Shown here: positions 27,601 through 35,857 of the stretch, piece by piece
Numbering within the stretch: the stretch's first letter is position 1
Layout of the letters: the number at the start of each line of letters is the position of its first letter
From: Anomaloglossus baeobatrachus
Lineage: Eukaryota > Chordata > Amphibia > Anura > Aromobatidae
Reading direction: 5' to 3'
Assembly: GCF_048569485.1 (NCBI RefSeq)
Contig: NC_134361.1
Location: forward strand, 168,959,258 to 169,023,257
Length of the DNA stretch: 64,000 bases
Notes under the pieces: model-generated
What the model saw: the letters and a program-made list of their open reading frames with translations, nothing else
The model's database searches: none
What the model was told of the DNA's origin: nothing
Program-made: the position numbers and the translations under genes

Positions 27601-30600
27601 GACAGTCAGGCTAATCTGTGTGACCTCGCCCCATCACTGATTGGCAGCTTGCTGACAGTGTACACAGAAAGCTGCCAATTGGTGGTGTGGGTGGGGTTAT
27701 ACACAGCTCAGCATTCAGAGCTCTACTACATCTATAACAGCGAAAAAAGGGATTCTATCAAAACTGAAACAAGCAGTTCAGTAAGTAACAGATCACTGGA
27801 ATCAGGGTTTTTGTTCCTACAACAGATTCCATGGCAAAAACCTGCTGACAGATTCCCTTTAACAGCAGCATTTCAACTGAAAATGCCTGTCTTTTTTTCC
27901 CTGACATGTATTTTTTAGCATTTTTGTTATCACTTTTTGAGCACTGGCACTTTTTTTCCATTTTTTTGTTGCTTTTTTTTTACTGGCGTTTTGCGGATGT
28001 TTTTTAAACTCCATTCAACAATGAAGAAACAGTTTTTGATTGAAAAACATTTGAGAAAAAAAAGATGGCCTGGCGTCTTTTAAGGCTATCCATTGACTTT
28101 AATTTTAAAGCGAAATCAGCCTGAAGAAGGGTGAGGTTGCTCCTTTCAACTGCTTGGCTTCTTAGGAAACCTGAAGTGGCTAAAAGACACTCAAAAGACT
28201 AAACATAAAAAGTGAGTAATTCTTTTGAGTGTTTAGTTAGCTCATTTTTAGACTTTTTGGAGCAGAATCAACTCTAAAAAAGACGTCACAGGCACATATC
28301 CTCATAAGACAGTCTAAATAAGACATATTGAAGAATATTATCTTAGATGAAATATAAAATGTATAGACGCCTCTACCTTTCACGTAATGTACAGATATTT
28401 ATATATAATGTGCAATATATAATATTCACATTGCCAATAATCGACCTAAAACATCAGCGCTACTTAGAGTTAATAAGACACTTACTTTCATATTGCAGTG
28501 GAAGCTTTTCCAGTGTGAAGAGGAGGTAACTGACAATCACAGCCTCCATCATAACCGTAAGAAGCAGAAGAACGGCGTTTGCATGAGTAGCTGGAAAAAA
28601 ATACAATAAATGGTATAAGGGTGTAAAGTAAAAGTGATACCATTATTTTTTACGTAAACCACCTACCAAAAATGTTACAAAAAAAATATTTATTCTGCAG
28701 TTGTGCTGTGTTGTGATCTTTGAATAGCCTTTTCTCGACACCAGAACGATTTCTAGTGATCTTAGACTCATTTTTTTACATTAGTTGCCATAAAATGATA
28801 CCATTTCGTCGATCTCTGCCATATACATTGTTCGGCTGAGGGGTCATATGTTCTCTAAGGGAAAGCCACCAACAGATAACCATGCACCCGGCTTATCTTT
28901 AGGAGACCAAAGTAACCCCGAAAACAGACATGCCCAATCAACATCTGCCCTATGAATCAATTGGGTGCCCACATACACTTTATAGTTGGTTGAACCCGAC
29001 GTTACAAGTAGAGATGAGCGAACACATAGACGACGTTCGGTTCAACGGCTGTAGTGGCACCGAACCTTGACTGGTTCGTACTTGTCCTGAACCCCAGTGG
29101 AAGTCACTGATTTTCAGTTTGAGTTTTCACCCACATACAGGCAGTCATAAACAGAACACTTTCGGGGGCAGGTGGGCAGGGTTTTTCCATTTTTTTTGGC
29201 GGGTTGCACACTACATCTGATCATGCTCTTGTTAACTAGTGTGCGCCATTCAAGCACTGCAAGCAGCTCGCACTGGGCTGAGCAACGAGTGTACCCGAGC
29301 ACAGCGATGCTCGCATGAGTGGTCATCATATGTAAAGCACCCGAACTCCAAACTGTTTTTTTTTTTTTAAAGCGGTGTTCGGTTTGGAAAACGAACACTG
29401 AACATTAGGTTTGCTCATCTCTAGTAACAAGCGTGAATGGCTGACATTAGTCTTGTGTATGAAGGGCTTTAGTTGCCACCTTTTAAGGTGATATATCTAG
29501 TTGCTACGTAGTTAAGGAGAAGAAGGGGTTAATGCCACGCTGACACAGTAAGTCTAGATGGGAATGTAGGAATGTGACGGTTTATTAGTCTACACGTTTC
29601 AGAGGGTCTCCTTCATCAGATCACATTGTGATATTTTGTCGTGATGAAGTGGACTTGGTCTCAGAAACTATTAGACTAATAAACCATCACGTTCCTATAT
29701 TGCCGTCTGGACATATTATAGCAGCGCTGCATTAACCACTTCTTCTCCATAACTACATTGTGCCCTCCTTGTCGGGCTGTGGCAGCCGATTTTACACGTG
29801 CACTACAGTGGTTGTGAGACTTCTCACAACCTGATAAGGTGAGCCTTATTGCATTAATGCCCGTTTTCTATATTGGGATAAGACCATGTCTTTTTGGATT
29901 TCTGATCAATGTCTGATCGGACGGGGTCCGACACTCCGCGCCCCCTCCAATCAGCTGTTCTTGGTCCTGGCGGCGTCAGCAGGCAGATAGAAATACTCAA
30001 TTCCGGAGCTGCTACATCTTGTGATAGTGGGCAAGGCTGGGTACTGCATATCCGCCACCCAGTCTAATCAATAATAGGTGGATGTGCAGAACCCAGCCAT
30101 GGCCATTATCAGAAGCCGGAGCAGCTCCAGAGCTGAGCATTTCTGGCTGCCTGCTGCCCCGCCAGGACCGAGAACAGCTGATCGGGGGGGGTGCGGAGTG
30201 TCGGCCCCAGGCCGATCAGACATTGATGACCTATCCTGAGAGACCATCAATGTCAAAGTATGGGACGACCTCTTTAAGCCATGTTCTAAAACATACCCAA
30301 ATCCCAGTATGAGTCTAAATAAGCTGTGTGATGACTTTCCTTTGCCTTTAATATACAAAATTGGCGTACAGCTCCCACTAAGCTTCAAATCCTATCCTAT
30401 TTCATCCTTCCTTCTGCTAATCTCTAAACAATTTCTCAGTTTGCCGGTAAGTAACAACTACAAATTATACTTACCAAACATTATAAGAAAGAGGTCAATT
30501 ACCATAAAAGCAATTGCACCGGCTGTGAAACCTCCATCATTATCCGCAGTGATTCCCAGCAAAGAACCTAAAGAGACATACTATTTTTTAGATTTACAGA

Positions 30601-33600
30601 TCACCAAAAGACGTTGATATTCAGAAGATTAGGTTGTACATTCTTTGAATAAAAAAATTAATATTTATATTTTTAATAATTAGATCATTTTTAAACAAAA
30701 AGACTGGCCTTAAATGCTACAAAAAGGCGACAGTTGCACTGTGTAGTGCTTAAGATATGTGTAACAATGAATATGGGAATATAGACACGCATTACTGCTA
30801 TGAAAAACATGTAAAAATTGAGATACTTAGCACTCAAAAATGGCCAGATTTTATGTGAGCCCAACAGCCAGCAGCAAGGTGACCTCTTTTTGTTGGGTGC
30901 TTATCAAACTAATGCCTCTTTTTGGTTTAATAAACCTACAATTTATGCGCCGACTTTTATATCTACCACCAATAATTACATTAACTTTATGTTAAATTAT
31001 GTTACTGTGTATGATATCATGCATTATGTACATCCAAATCACATACCTGCAAATCGTAGCCAGACCCAGGTAGCCCAGATGGCAGAAAAGCAAAATGGCA
31101 GAACTGAGCCAAATCTTCTTCCCGCTTGAACATCAATTCTACTGACATATAGCTGGATAATAGAACCAGGTATAAGCACCCAAGGAATAGATACATGTGT
31201 CTGGATTGTATAGTTTAATGAGCTCTGAATAGCAGCCAGGGCAGCCAATCCATTGCAGATATAGAATAATGGGTCTGAAGGCCGAGAGCTGAGGTTCTCC
31301 TTGATGACCAATTCTTCTCCTTGTCTCTTCAGACATTTTCTGCTCCAAACAAGAACATTTTGAAACTTTGCCTTGGGTATGACTACGTTTCCAATGGGTA
31401 TTAACACTTTTTCTGCAATAGAGTTAACTAGACTGGCGAAAGTTGTGTAGAGAGAAATTGCGGTAAATATGCTGCAAGTCACTCCAAAAAATATGTATCC
31501 ACCTGTGCTTGGAATCTGCTGGATGGTAGATACTGTCACCAGAGCAAATGCTGCATTATGAATAACTTCTAGTAAGTCCTTATTTAATGACAAAAAGCAA
31601 AAAATACATGAAACAGCCACAAAGAACCAGTCACCGACCAATGACTCTCTGCTCTTGGAGATATTCTCAGGTGAGAGGACTACTGAAATGGTAAACTCTT
31701 CCCAAGACTTGACCAACCAAAAAGTCCCATGAAAAGCAAATTTAGTAGCGTGGTAAACATCTTCTCGTAGATAGCTGTAATAACTGGAACATAGTTGGGA
31801 AACCACATTGATGCTGATCCAGATGCAACCTACATAGAAGTTCTTAATGTACCCAAAGCAGTAGAACGCCATGATGAAAGGTGAGATGGTATCACAGAGG
31901 AAACCTAGCGCCATGGGCTCTGCATACTTTGTATTCTTCTTCTTTTCTTCTTCAGCAGTTTTAGAAGAGTTACGATTGGCAGAACCAAGAAGTAGAACAT
32001 TGAAAAGAGAGTTTCCAAATCCTGGAAGAACATATCTTTGGGTAAGGCCTTTCAGAAGTAAAACTCCTGCTCCATAAAGTCCACATAACACTATTATTAA
32101 CTCCAAGACCCCGGATACCACTAAGGCCCATCGGCCAAATAATCCCACCGCCTCAAATATTAGTGTTAGGGTTAAAGCCCCAAACACAAAAGGCATGATA
32201 TAGTTGACTGTCGCAGAGCAGAATGCCAAGATGAAGGCAATAAAAATATAAGCCACCAGTCCAGCCACTGCCCCTTCATTGACTGGAATTTGGGTGAGAG
32301 TATCTACAGAGGAACTGTTGTGGAGATTTGTTTCTGAACCCACAACGATTCGTGTGGCTCCATAACTACTCCACAAGGCGGAGAAGGCAAGGAAGGCAGT
32401 GCCGCTTAGATGGTCATACTTCCGGAAGGACAGGAATCCGGCAATGAGTTGACTAATGCCACCAATGAGAATCAGATGAACACCTGCAATGTAAAAGGGA
32501 GAAAAATTACATTTTATCTGAAACATTTGAGCCTCTGCACATTAAGCATGCGAACAGAGAAGAAGGTGATGAAAACTAGGAGAAAATTTGAATATAATAT
32601 GGAAGTATACCAGCAACTCAAAACCATAAAACATAAATACACAAATAAGCCTTCTTAGAATAGAGAGAGAAATTTAAGATATTCTTCTTGCTGCTGGCAT
32701 TTAAAGAGAATCTGTCAGCTTGTTTTTGCTATTTAGTCTGAGACCTGAATGATGGAGGGGCAGAGATCCTGATTCCGGTGATGTGTCACTTACTGAGATG
32801 TGTGTTGTTTCAATAAAATCAGCGTTTTATCAGCAGCATATTATCAGTAGAGGATGGATAATCTGGTGGCATATAGTACTACTAGTCTGTTTGACCCTAT
32901 CAGCACCACTGATTGGGAACAAAATGTAGACCTCTTTATGATCCTTTTGGAAAAAATGATTTACACCAGCAGTGCAGCCACCGAACATGTTTTATCCAAC
33001 TGGATTCAGCACCACTGATTAGCAGGTTTCTACCTATGCACACTGTACAAGGAAAGCTACCAGTGGCGTGGGCAGGGTTATAAAGAGCTCAGCATTAAGA
33101 GAACTGCTAAATCTGCCACAGATAAAATAAGGATTTTACGACAACTGCAGCAAATGGTCAGTGAGACACCACTGGTATGGGATTTTCTGCCCCTACACCA
33201 TGTTACTTTGCGATGTGGTAGCAAAAACCTGTAACAGTTTCCCTTTAAGGAGAAAACCAGTGGAAGTGTATAAAGAATATTTGACTGACATACTGTACAA
33301 CACCTCAGGCATTGGAATTGGTAGAGGTTCGCTGAGTTTTGGGTGACCATTTGCCTGGAATATAGTGTACAAAACCAGAGGCATTAGAATCGGTAGAGGT
33401 CCGCTGAGTGTTGGGTGACCATTTGCCCGGTATATACTATACAACACCAGAGGCACTGGAATCGGTAGTCTGCTGAGTGTTGGTTGACCATTTGCCCAGT
33501 ATTTCCTGTACAACACCACAGGCATTGGAATCAGTAGAGGTTCGCCAAGTCTTGGTTGACCATTGGCTCGGTATATACTGTTCAACACCTCAGGCATTGG

Positions 33601-34471
33601 AATTGGTAGAAATTTGCTGAGTTTTGGGTTACCATTTGGCCGGTATATACTGTACAACAACACAGGCATTGGAATTGGTAGTGGTTCGCTGAGTTTTGGT
33701 TGACCATTTGCCCAGCACATACTGTTCAACCCCTCAGGCATTGAAATCGGTAGAGGTTCGTCGAGTTTTGGGTTACCTTTTGCTCGGCATACACTGTTCA
33801 ACACCTCAGGCATTGGAATTGGCAGATGTTTGCTGAGTTTTAGTTTACCATTTGCCCGGCATATACTGAACAACACCTCAGGCATTGGAATCAATCAGTA
33901 GAGGTTCATTGAGGTTTGGGTGACCATGGCAGTCAATGCCTTTATATGCCACCTCCTGAATATAGCCAAGCTAAGAGAACATTACACTAAGTGACATTGC
34001 ACCTTACTAATTCCACTGCTTGTTCTAGTGTTTGGCAGCGGTCACACAACTGTTGAATACCAGCCAATCACATTTTGGTGGCATATGCCACCGATGGCCA
34101 GGGTGATGTAATACTTTAATGACTGGTTTAATTGTTGTGTTTCTGACTAATTCTGGCATCAATAAATATTTGATTGGAAATCACCCAAACTATTAGTAAA
34201 TCCAATCTGTTGGTTCCCAGCTATAATCAATAGTGAAGGGGGGACCATAACTTATACTAAACATAGGCAGTTACTAATGGTTAGGCACTTCAGCATGCTA
34301 TGAATACAGAGCGGACTTCTTACCTGCAAGGATGTTTTCTGCTCCTCCAGCAGTAATAGACGTATTAAATAAGGAGAAGTTTTGCATACACACAAGGAAT
34401 GCGCTAACAGCATTGGCAAGGAGCCCGAGCACGGCGGGCTCACTGTAAAACACCGCTGGAAACCCCTCCAT
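15590..34471 (-). CDS. Ten-exon host gene: triple SATP-like (GPR1/FUN34/YaaH) membrane protein fused to a C-terminal YrdC/Sua5 domain, 868 aa
   Basis: Coding exons (high to low): 34471-34324, 32483-31047, 30567-30475, 28590-28486, 26586-26477, 23630-23436, 21739-21577, 20372-20207, 18640-18546, 15684-15590. All introns are GT-AG, phases match, total 2607 bp. The start ATG at 34471 has in-frame TAG and TAA shortly upstream. Residues 1-631 hold about 18 hydrophobic helices in three modules. Modules 1 and 2 open with the family's PA-x-LGL-like signature (SEPAVLGL, AEPMALGF), and each module ends with a P-x-G turn (VLPGFG, LIPIGN, LIPMGP). Residues ~632-868 are a YrdC domain with PTDTVYAL, IKERPSEKP, SANPSG, GSTVVICT and ILREG, so the nucleotide-binding residues look intact. 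Known: SATP proteins move acetate or succinate, and YrdC/Sua5 makes threonylcarbamoyl-AMP for tRNA t6A. Inferred: a polytopic membrane protein with a soluble ligase-type domain. It is not the ordinary short YRDC gene. Substrate unknown. Confidence 0.93.
15883..16065 (+). mobile_element. hAT-type MITE with perfect 8-bp target duplication
   Basis: 183 bp with ~33-bp inverted termini beginning CAGTGTTCCCCAACTCCAGT, flanked by AACTAGAA at 15875-15882 and 16066-16073. It lies downstream of the gene's last intron acceptor, in intron 9. An 8-bp duplication and CAGTG ends are typical of hAT elements. Confidence 0.95.
16483..17267 (+). mobile_element. TA-flanked MITE (CATCGCTAGCGA family), 785 bp copy
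   Basis: Flanking TA at 16481-16482 and 17268-17269. Termini AAGGTACCGTCACACTAAG and the inverse near GTGTGACTGGGCCTT. The interior is highly palindromic, with a ~110 bp module (GGTAACCAAGGTAAATATCG, CACATGTAGCTGCAGTACAC) duplicated in tandem. No transposase; it must be moved in trans. Confidence 0.85.
17718..18143 (+). mobile_element. Two adjacent MITE copies, CATCGC family
   Basis: A terminus (TAAAGGCCCCTTTACACACT) at 17716 is repeated in the same direction near 17936 (TAAAGTCCCCTTTACACACT), and the single opposite terminus is GTGTGTAAAGCCACCTT at about 18127-18143. This looks like a truncated copy next to a complete ~205-bp copy, within intron 9. Confidence 0.75.
18546..18640 (-). CDS. 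Ninth coding exon: YrdC STV motif
   Basis: Encodes KLDAVLCDGYSNEIVGSTVV, matching the D-x(4)-G-x(6)-STVV strand of YrdC proteins. Acceptor CTCCATAG, donor GATGAAG/GTATCC, phase 2 to 1. The donor is weaker than the others but gives the correct join to the last exon. Confidence 0.87.
18800..19150. mobile_element. GATAGG inverted-repeat element, copy 1
   Basis: The ends read GGATAGGTCATCAATGTC and, inverted, GGCCTATGCTAAGGATAGG. The arms pair through CGGCCGAGGTCCAACACCCC and its complement. The same structure recurs at 19253, 24893, 29885 and 35855. Non-coding, foldback-like MITE. Confidence 0.75.
19253..19597. mobile_element. GATAGG inverted-repeat element, copy 2
   Basis: Ends CCTTAGGATAGGTCATCAAT and AATAGGCCATCAATATAAAA, with an internal GATCGGT..ACCGATC pair. 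It ends with the family's GGGACAACTCCTTTA tail. Intron 8 of the host gene. Confidence 0.75.
20207..20372 (-). CDS. Eighth coding exon: YrdC SANPSG motif
   Basis: Encodes IMIRVPDHSVTAHLTDM followed by PLAITSANPSGESD, the signature Sua5/YrdC block (R-x-P-x(n)-P-x(2)-TSAN-x-SG). Acceptor GTATTCTAG, donor ATAAG/GTAAGT, phase 1 to 2. Confidence 0.92.
20470..20830 (+). repeat. GAACCTGTC-type repeat fragment
   Basis: AAAGGGAACCTGTCGCATTG at 20475 matches the terminus of the elements at 32702 and 27862. Its opposite terminus is not clear. Intronic, non-coding. Confidence 0.45.
20812..21065 (+). repeat. 250-bp dispersed repeat, copy 1
   Basis: From CTCCTTTGTGTCTTCTATTT to TGCCCCATTGGCTAGCAGC. It is closely matched by 22939-23178 in the same orientation, including CTGAACCTCTGACTCCCACT and CTGCCCCATTGGC. 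Source element not identified. Confidence 0.75.
21230..21277 (+). ncRNA. Hammerhead ribozyme motif 1, core intact
   Basis: Stem I ACTTGTC/GACAAAT (21230-21236 with 21271-21277). Core CTGAGGA at 21237-21243. Stem II AAGCC-TTCA-GGCTT. GAAA at 21261-21264. Then CACGTT with a one- to two-pair stem III and a GUU cleavage triplet. All invariant core bases (CUGANGA, GAAA) are present. Plus strand, so antisense to the host gene whose intron holds it. The short stem III is as in Penelope-type and SINE-type hammerheads. Confidence 0.75.
21577..21739 (-). CDS. Seventh coding exon: YrdC central part
   Basis: Begins ERPSEKPICICISNL right after the exon-6 lysine, restoring the K-x-R-x(3)-KP motif that binds the nucleotide in Sua5/YrdC. 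It then has FMDLVYPGGISCIV, the counterpart of the WPGPLT block. Acceptor TTTACTGCAG, donor CTTG/GTAAGT, phase 0 to 1. Confidence 0.9.
22375..22818. mobile_element. Foldback MITE with CTATTTACCTGCAGATATAG arms
   Basis: GCTATTTACCTACAGATATA at 22395 is inverted at 22765-22790 as CTATATCTGCAGGTAAATAG, with outer arms CCAGGAAAATG / ATTTTCTAAGG. About 440 bp, no coding capacity, in intron 6. Confidence 0.65.
22939..23178 (+). repeat. 250-bp dispersed repeat, copy 2
   Basis: Direct-orientation counterpart of 20812-21065, ~2.1 kb away and on the other side of YrdC exon 7. Confidence 0.75.
23436..23630 (-). CDS. Sixth coding exon: N-terminal part of YrdC domain
   Basis: A 65-codon phase 0-0 exon after TGTTGTCACAG. 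After a charged linker (KQVPEKKEDVP) it carries ILKILESGGVCGIPTDTVYA, the first strand and the PTDTVYGL motif of YrdC (Ala for the usual Gly), and ends IKRIYTIK at the donor GTGAGA. Confidence 0.9.
24454..24495 (+). ncRNA. Hammerhead ribozyme motif 2, core intact
   Basis: Stem I CTCCC/GGGAG (24454-24458 with 24491-24495). Core CTGATGA at 24459-24465. A weak stem II with GTT/AAC closing pairs. GAAA at 24481-24484. ACGCGTT provides a minimal stem III and the GUU triplet. Plus strand, intron 5 of the host gene (antisense). Confidence 0.7.
24893..25292. mobile_element. GATAGG inverted-repeat element, copy 3
   Basis: Starts AAAGGGTTTTCCACTAG and ends GTGGACAACCCCTTTAAAG, with TTAGGATAGGTCACCAATGT and its inverse inside. 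The most complete copy here, showing full outer termini. Confidence 0.8.
25300..26470. other. Intron 5 sequence without recognised features
   Basis: AT-rich intronic DNA. I see no gene, tandem repeat or terminal-repeat pair. Confidence 0.4.
26477..26586 (-). CDS. Fifth coding exon (110 bp), last transmembrane helix and module end
   Basis: Acceptor CTTCTCCAG, donor TTCAAG/GTAAAG. It encodes the last helix of module 3 (LSIFSIICLYGFLASMI) and the module-ending LIPMGPALFK. It enters in phase 1 and leaves in phase 0, so the soluble C-terminal domain begins cleanly at the next exon. Confidence 0.87.
26830..27862 (+). mobile_element. GAACCTGTCA inverted-repeat element, split by a MITE
   Basis: The outer parts (26830-26970, 27587-27862) match the element at 32702-33247: TTTGCTATTTAATCTGA, TTTTATCAGCAG.AGATTATCA, and the terminal GCTGACAGATTCCCTTT. 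The TA-flanked MITE at 26971-27584 sits in the middle and is therefore younger. Confidence 0.7.
26971..27584 (+). mobile_element. TA-flanked MITE (CATCGC family), 614 bp
   Basis: TA at 26969-26970 and 27585-27586. Termini AGGGGTACTTCTCACATAG and GTGAGACGGTACCC. The interior holds two copies of CTGGTAACCAG.GTAAATATTG with the palindrome AGCAAAGCGCTTTGCT. No coding capacity. Confidence 0.88.
27863..28480. other. Intron 4 sequence, T-rich, unassigned
   Basis: T-rich stretches at 27890-27985 and an inverted pair GACACTCAAAAGACTAAAC / GTTTAGTTAGCTC near 28185-28245. No gene seen. Confidence 0.35.
28486..28590 (-). CDS. Fourth coding exon (105 bp), module 3 helix
   Basis: Acceptor TTTTCCAG, donor GAAA/GTAAGT. 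It encodes ATHANAVLLLLTVMMEAV and a short amphipathic tail. Phase 1 to 1. It corresponds to the fifth helix of module 1 (SATVNYIMPFVFGALTL). Confidence 0.87.
29009..29423 (+). mobile_element. hAT-like MITE with TAGAGATGAGCGAAC ends
   Basis: 415 bp. Inverted ends TAGAGATGAGCGAAC and TTTGCTCATCTCTA. Near-identical 8-bp flanks GTTACAAG (29001-29008) and GTAACAAG (29424-29431). Intron 3. The 94-codon frame inside is not a recognisable protein. Confidence 0.85.
29520..29745. repeat. Inverted pair of hammerhead-derived repeats, cores degenerate
   Basis: The minus-strand copy has CTGATGA (29619-29613), stem II GGAG/CTCT and GAAAC. The plus-strand copy at 29641-29690 has GTGATGA (mutated core) and GAAAC. 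Both are followed by AGACTAATAAACC. The copies are head to head as a ~225-bp foldback. Stem I does not pair well in either, so activity is doubtful. Confidence 0.6.
29885..30278. mobile_element. GATAGG inverted-repeat element, copy 4
   Basis: CAATGTCTGATCGGACGGGG at left with the inverse CAGGCCGATCAGACATTGAT near 30210, then ATGACCTATCCTGAG and a GGGACGACCTCTTTAA tail. Intron 3. Confidence 0.75.
30475..30567 (-). CDS. Third coding exon (93 bp), module 3 helix
   Basis: Acceptor TCTCTTTAG, donor TTTG/GTAAGT, phase 1 to 1. It encodes ~31 residues ending GGFTAGAIAFMVIDLFLIMF, which matches the position and pattern of EGAVAGLVAYIFIAFILAF in module 1. Confidence 0.88.
30600..31046. other. Intron 2 sequence, AT-rich, unassigned
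   Basis: No repeats or gene seen. The 103-codon plus-strand frame crossing into the exon is a chance frame. Confidence 0.4.
31047..32483 (-). CDS. Second coding exon (1437 bp): rest of SATP module 1, all of module 2, start of module 3
   Basis: One long exon codes residues 50-528. It starts after TTTTACATTGCAG and ends CGATTTGCAG/GTATGT, phase 1 at both ends. Module 1 shows AGFLSFRKYDHLSGTAF and FSALWSSYG, which align by eye with the conserved AGIWEFR..NTFG and FWLSY blocks of YaaH-type transporters. Module 2 starts at AEPMALGF, and module 3 at PSDPLFYICNGLAAL. A charged loop rich in Lys and Glu (EEEKKKN) links modules 1 and 2. Confidence 0.93.
32702..33247 (+). mobile_element. GAACCTGTCA-type inverted-repeat element, 546 bp
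   Basis: Termini AAAGAGAATCTGTCAGC..TTTTTGC and, inverted, GCAAAAACCTGT..GTTTCCCTTT. Interior matches 26830-27862 (TTTATCAGCAG..ATTATCA, AGCACCACTGATT, AGAGCTCAGCATT). In intron 1 of the coding region. Confidence 0.75.
33193..33915 (-). repeat. 72-bp minisatellite, ~9 units, open in one minus-strand frame
   Basis: Units of ~72 bp (one of 63-66 bp) containing CCAGAGGCATTGGAATCGG and TGACCATTTGCCCGGTATA. Because the unit is a multiple of three and stop-free, the minus strand stays open for 233 codons with a 24-residue period (LPIPMPEVL core). The frame is not joined to the host gene by any splice site I can see, so it is treated as a repeat, not a protein. Confidence 0.85.
33916..34323. other. 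Intron 1 sequence next to the minisatellite, unassigned
   Basis: No gene or repeat structure recognised. Confidence 0.35.
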
Positions 34472-34560
34472 TTCAGGTGATCTTTATTGATGAAAACTCT
34501 TCTATTCAGTCCAAGATTTCTATTCTTCCAATAAAATCACAAATATTCAAATGAGGATTC
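34324..34560 (-). CDS. First coding exon (5'UTR 34560-34472, coding 34471-34324)
   Basis: An acceptor (TTTCTTTAG) at 34561-34562 opens the exon. The start codon context is CCTGAAATGG. It encodes residues 1-49 and the first base of Gly50: helix 1 of SATP module 1, beginning EPAVLGLLAN and ending GGAENILAG. The donor is CAG/GTAAGA at 34323, phase 1. The in-frame stops upstream fix the start. Confidence 0.88.
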
Positions 34561-34561
34561 C

Positions 34562-35365
34562 TAAAGAAAAATATACATTAATTATTCCTCTGCATCATAC
34601 ATTGTTATGAAGAATAGTAGATATATGATACTTCCAATGCATGGGTGAGCCCAGATCCTTATAGGGAGAAGGTACTCAGTGCTCCCAATGAAACTTACAA
34701 TAGCGATCCAAAAATATGGTATCGGTCTATAACCGTGCGCAGATTGTATGATGTCAGTAAGTAAGGCAGGATAGGAGGAAGAAAAACTAACTGGCTGATT
34801 TTAGAAGGAATCAAATAGTGTGCTCAAGGCAAGCCAAGTAGAGGCACTCGGAGCAACATGATGGGGCCACACATTTAGGTGCCCCTTCACACCTACTTGT
34901 TTTACCACTATGTCCACCCGCTCTCTTTTGATGACAGCTCTGGGTTCACAGAGCCAGAGAAGTGAGGAGATGGGAATACAAGGAGGTGTAAAGGTGGACT
35001 GAAATATTTGGCCCTGCCATGATACACTGAGCACCTGTACTTGTTCTGAACAGTCATTCTGTGCTGACAAGCTGTAGCTGGAAGACGTCTACAAAAAGTT
35101 GTGCACATGTCATAGGATCTGAAAGAGCTTCTGGTCAGCAATACGGTTGCACATTACACAACCGCTGAACAATTAATTCAGCACAAATAGTCTTACATCT
35201 GAAATTCACTTAAAGGATTTAAAGGGATTTCCTATTTTTTGGGGGCATTTGTTTTTTTTTACTTTCATACATGTATTTTGGGCTAAAAAGTGTTTTCAAT
35301 TGTGTTTCATTACAAATTTTGCAACATTTTGTTTTTACAGACTATTTCTGTGCTTATTGAACTTG
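34562..35365. other. 5' intron sequence, unassigned
   Basis: Between the first coding exon and the likely untranslated exon. No recognised feature. Confidence 0.35.
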
Positions 35366-35857
35366 AACGTGGTCTGTGGTCATAAATCAGCCTGCAGGGC
35401 CTCAGAAAAAGACAGTCTAACAGGAAAGCTAGTAAGTCTTTTATATCTGACAGACTGAGCTTGCTGGTTCTCTGAAGATAGGTTACCTTCTCTTGTTAGT
35501 GCAGCTTTCCTTACACACTGACCATCAAGTCTGTCCATACAATGGCTGCTGGTGGAGGAGCAGTAACCCGACCAGTCCATCAACCTCCTCCAAAGGTAAA
35601 TCACCTCAAAGACAAAGGCTGTTTTATTATGGGAGGAGGCTGATGGACAGGTATGGTCATTGCTACCCCACAAGTAGACATTATATTGACAGGTGATGGT
35701 CAGTGTGTGACGAAACCTGCATTAATAAGGGACAGCAGTGACCTCTTTACCCGAGAATCCATCAGTAAGCTCGTTCTGGCAGTCTAACAGGAAAGTTGTA
35801 ACTCTTTGTCTGCATTTTTCTGAACTCCTGAGGGCTGATTTATGGCCACAAACTACA
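35366..35857. mobile_element. Foldback element with CATAAATCAGCC arms
   Basis: GTGGTCATAAATCAGCC at 35375 pairs with GGCTGATTTATGGCCAC at 35832. Further arm matches: CAGTCTAACAGGAAAG is present on both sides. About 490 bp, non-coding. Confidence 0.65.

Noticed and set aside
28120-28165. CTGAAGAAGGGTGAGG..CTCCTTTCAAC resembling a hammerhead
   Set aside because: The GAAA box is missing (TCAAC) and flanks do not pair as stem I.
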